Source: Clostridiales bacterium
Lineage (GTDB): Bacteria > Bacillota > Clostridia > Christensenellales > Aristaeellaceae
DNA length: 64,000 bases
Reading direction: 5' to 3'
Assembly: GCA_015056205.1 (NCBI GenBank)
Contig: SVGS01000007.1
Location: 1 to 64,000 of the forward strand
A program made the translations under genes and the position numbers. Under the pieces are notes generated by a model. That model was not told the origin of the DNA. It was given only the letters and a program-made list of their open reading frames with translations, and did no database searches. Of this stretch, positions 62,016 to 64,000 are shown one piece after another (position 1 is the first letter of the stretch; every line of letters begins with the position of its first letter).

Positions 62016-63142
62016 ATCCGTCTGCTGTCTATGATGTCCTGATCGTCGGCGCCGGGCTGTATGGCGCCGTCATGGCGAACCGGGCGAAGGCCGCCGGCCT
62101 GAAGCCCCTCGTGCTGGAGCGCCGGGATCATATCGCCGGCAATGTGTATACGGAAAAGGTGGAGGGCATCCATGTCCATCGCTATGGCGCCCATATCTTC
62201 CATACCAATGATCCGGCGGTCTGGGAATTTGCGAATCGCTTCGCCGTCTTTAATCGCTTCACCAATTCCCCGGTGGCCAATTATCATGGCGAGCTCTATT
62301 CCCTTCCTTTTAATATGTATACCTTCAATAAGATGTGGGGGGTCGTCACGCCGGAGGAAGCCCGGGCGAAGATTGAGGAGCAGCGCCGTCAGGCGGGCAT
62401 TGCCGAGCCCCGGAATCTGGAGGAGCAGGCGGTCTCCCTCGTCGGGCGCGATTTGTTTGAAAAGCTGGTCAAAGGCTATACGGAAAAGCAGTGGGGCCGT
62501 CCCTGCCGGGATCTTCCCGCCTTTATTATCCGACGCCTCCCCGTCCGCTTCACCTTTGATAATAATTATTTCAATGCCCTTTATCAGGGCATCCCTGTCG
62601 GGGGTTATACGCGGTGGGTTTCCCGCATGCTGGAAGGGGTGGAGGTCCGCCTGGGTCAGGATTATCTGGCGGATAGGCAGGCCTGGAATGCGCTGGCGAA
62701 GCGGGTCGTCTATACCGGCCCCGTGGATGCTTATTTTGATTTCCGCTTCGGTCCCCTGGCTTATCGTTCCGTCCGCTTTGAAACGGAAGTCCTGCCCCAG
62801 CCGAATTTCCAGGGCAACGCCGCCGTCAATTATACGGACCGGGAAACGCCCTGGACCCGGATTATTGAGCATAAGTGGTTCCAGTTCGGCCTGGATGATG
62901 AGGGTCGCGAGCTCCCGAAGACGGTGATCAGCCGGGAGTATTCCAGCGAATGGCGCCCCGGGGATGAGCCCTATTATCCCGTCAATGATGAGCCGAATTC
63001 CGCTCTGTACCGGCGCTATCGCGATCTGGCGGACCGGGAGTCCGGGGTCGTTTTCGGCGGCCGCCTCGGGGAATATAAGTATTATGATATGGATCAGGTC
63101 ATCGCCGCGGCCCTTCGCCGGGCGGAGGAACTTTTCGGATAA
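62012..63142 (+). CDS. glf: UDP-galactopyranose mutase
   Basis: Glf turns UDP-galactopyranose into UDP-galactofuranose using reduced FAD. The 376-residue protein has the FAD motif LIVGAGLYGAVMANRAKA, ERRDHIAGNVYTE, HVHRYGAHIFHTND and, near the end, a DQVIAAALRRAEELF helix typical of the family. The TTG start (62012) overlaps the flippase stop, and GGAGGAATC precedes it. It implies galactofuranose in the surface polymer. Confidence 0.95.
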   Translation: MNPSAVYDVLIVGAGLYGAVMANRAKAAGLKPLVLERRDHIAGNVYTEKVEGIHVHRYGAHIFHTNDPAVWEFANRFAVFNRFTNSPVANYHGELYSLPFNMYTFNKMWGVVTPEEARAKIEEQRRQAGIAEPRNLEEQAVSLVGRDLFEKLVKGYTEKQWGRPCRDLPAFIIRRLPVRFTFDNNYFNALYQGIPVGGYTRWVSRMLEGVEVRLGQDYLADRQAWNALAKRVVYTGPVDAYFDFRFGPLAYRSVRFETEVLPQPNFQGNAAVNYTDRETPWTRIIEHKWFQFGLDDEGRELPKTVISREYSSEWRPGDEPYYPVNDEPNSALYRRYRDLADRESGVVFGGRLGEYKYYDMDQVIAAALRRAEELFG

Positions 63143-63179
63143 TTTTGTAATAATTTTGTAAAAAATTTTTCCAAACCTG

Positions 63180-63208
63180 TTTACAAATTTGGATGCGGAT
63201 GATAAAAT
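63180..63208 (+). promoter_or_regulatory. Promoter of the terminal SH3-like gene
   Basis: -35 TTTACA (63180-63185), 17-bp spacer, -10 TAAAAT (63203-63208), about 37 bp before the ATG. The preceding 60 bases are very AT-rich, with two TAATTTTGTAA-like runs. Confidence 0.65.
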
Positions 63209-63244
63209 CATCTCATCACACCTGGAAAGGGGATGCGATGGAGA

Positions 63245-64000
63245 ATGAAGCGTATTGGTAGCTTGCTGCTGTTGGTAGTCCTGTTGATGAGTCTGGTGGT
63301 GGCGGAGGCGTTTGCGACCACCTATCCGACCGATGGGGAAACCCGGGTGAAGACGACTCTGCGCAAGGATCCGAAGCCGAAGGGAAAGAAAGTGGCGGAT
63401 CTGAAGGCCGGTTATGAGCTGGTGGAAGGCGTGCTGGAGCCGGTCATCGGTGAGGATGGTCAGGTCTGGTATAAGATCATTACACCCAAGGAAAAGGAAG
63501 GCTATATCGTCGGTACGGATCTGGCCGTCGTGGATAATGACCGGGATGAGGATGCCCGGAACGCGGTGGTGCATGATATCCTTCTTCTGGACTTTAAGGC
63601 GACCTGTACGGATTATCAGGGCCTGGGAAAGAAGTATACCCGGAGCTTTGAAATCAACGGCAAACCCCTGACCGGCCGTCATCCGCAGACGGAAATCGGC
63701 GCCGATGCGGAGTTCACGATTTATACCAAGATGACCAATACCGGTAAGAGCAAGGCCACCGGTGAGGCCCGCAGCCTCTTCACCCCCACGATTGAGGATA
63801 TCTATAATGGTTTCGCGGTGCAGCAGAAGGTCACCTGTGTCGCCGGCGATAAGGAAGTGGAATGGACCGTCACCTATACCTTCCTGCCCCGCGGCATAGA
63901 AAAGGCTCCGGTCACCTATACCGTGGATAATGTGGAAAGCTTTGAAACCGGCGTCTCCGCCGCGAATAACACGGTCATCGCCGGCTCCAATGCCCAGACG
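63245..64000 (+). CDS. Secreted SH3-like domain protein (partial, no stop in window)
   Basis: The first 252 residues are visible and the frame is open to the window edge. It starts with a signal peptide (IGSLLLLVVLLMSLVVAEAFA) followed by an SH3-like segment (DGETRVKTTLRKDPK, VWYKIITPKEKEGYIVGTDL). The rest has repeated beta-strand patterns, with TPTIEDIYNGFAVQ. The C-terminal part is missing, so the function cannot be given; it probably binds the cell wall. GGAG is only two bases before the ATG, so the exact start is uncertain. Confidence 0.7.
   Translation, partial: MKRIGSLLLLVVLLMSLVVAEAFATTYPTDGETRVKTTLRKDPKPKGKKVADLKAGYELVEGVLEPVIGEDGQVWYKIITPKEKEGYIVGTDLAVVDNDRDEDARNAVVHDILLLDFKATCTDYQGLGKKYTRSFEINGKPLTGRHPQTEIGADAEFTIYTKMTNTGKSKATGEARSLFTPTIEDIYNGFAVQQKVTCVAGDKEVEWTVTYTFLPRGIEKAPVTYTVDNVESFETGVSAANNTVIAGSNAQT

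Overview
The window looks like about 64 kb of chromosome from a low- to mid-GC Bacillota (Clostridia-like) bacterium. The evidence is the core gene set (RNase Y, PIN-TRAM YacL-type protein, RadA, DUF1015 protein, PgsA, heterodimeric ABC exporter), the many SH3-domain secreted proteins and the sigma-70-type promoters. A gut or rumen Christensenellales-type organism would fit, but that is a guess. No phage, IS element, CRISPR array or tRNA gene was seen.

Left part (1-18.8 kb) is housekeeping and apparently origin-proximal. It holds the 5' end of a 16S rRNA gene with a good promoter, then rlmD, a GNAT enzyme, an ABC exporter half, a DUF1015 protein, a LexA-fold regulator, a small FakA-like domain protein, polA, rimO-pgsA, dnaN-recF, a fucose-isomerase-like enzyme, an MBL-fold hydrolase and gap. 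Three parS-like sites (4.6, 8.3, 14.4 kb) and DnaA-box-like clusters in three intergenic gaps (11.7-12.1, 14.4-14.6, 17.3-17.5 kb) suggest oriC is here, although dnaA and gyrB are not in the window.

Middle part (18.9-43 kb): a two-gene heterodimeric ABC exporter, radA-yacL, a large secreted SH3/peptidoglycan-binding protein, leuS, a family 2 glycosyltransferase, an AraC regulator, an acyltransferase, a membrane-anchored zinc-ribbon/TPR protein, two secreted proteins of unknown function (one Ser/Pro-rich with repeats), a candidate structured RNA with its own consensus promoter and terminator, rny, and asnS.

Right part (43-64 kb) is a cell-surface glycan locus. A plus-strand group encodes a GT-C membrane glycosyltransferase, a DPM1-like glycosyltransferase and a sugar-kinase/nucleotidyltransferase fusion. 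A minus-strand group makes a GDP-sugar, probably GDP-perosamine (manC, gmd, a perosamine-synthase-like aminotransferase, a glycosyltransferase, a cupin). Upstream of it and on the same strand are a CDP-glycerol glycerophosphotransferase-like protein and a YidC-sulfatase fusion whose reading frames overlap. A second plus-strand operon encodes dTDP-3-amino-sugar enzymes (RfbC, FdtA-like, FdtB-like, GNAT), a glycosyltransferase, a Wzx-like flippase and UDP-galactopyranose mutase. Together they suggest an envelope polymer with amino-deoxy sugars, galactofuranose and possibly glycerol phosphate. The window ends inside a secreted SH3-like protein.

Minus-strand genes from about 23 kb rightwards favour C-ending Asn/Asp/His/Tyr codons, while neighbouring plus-strand genes favour T-ending ones.
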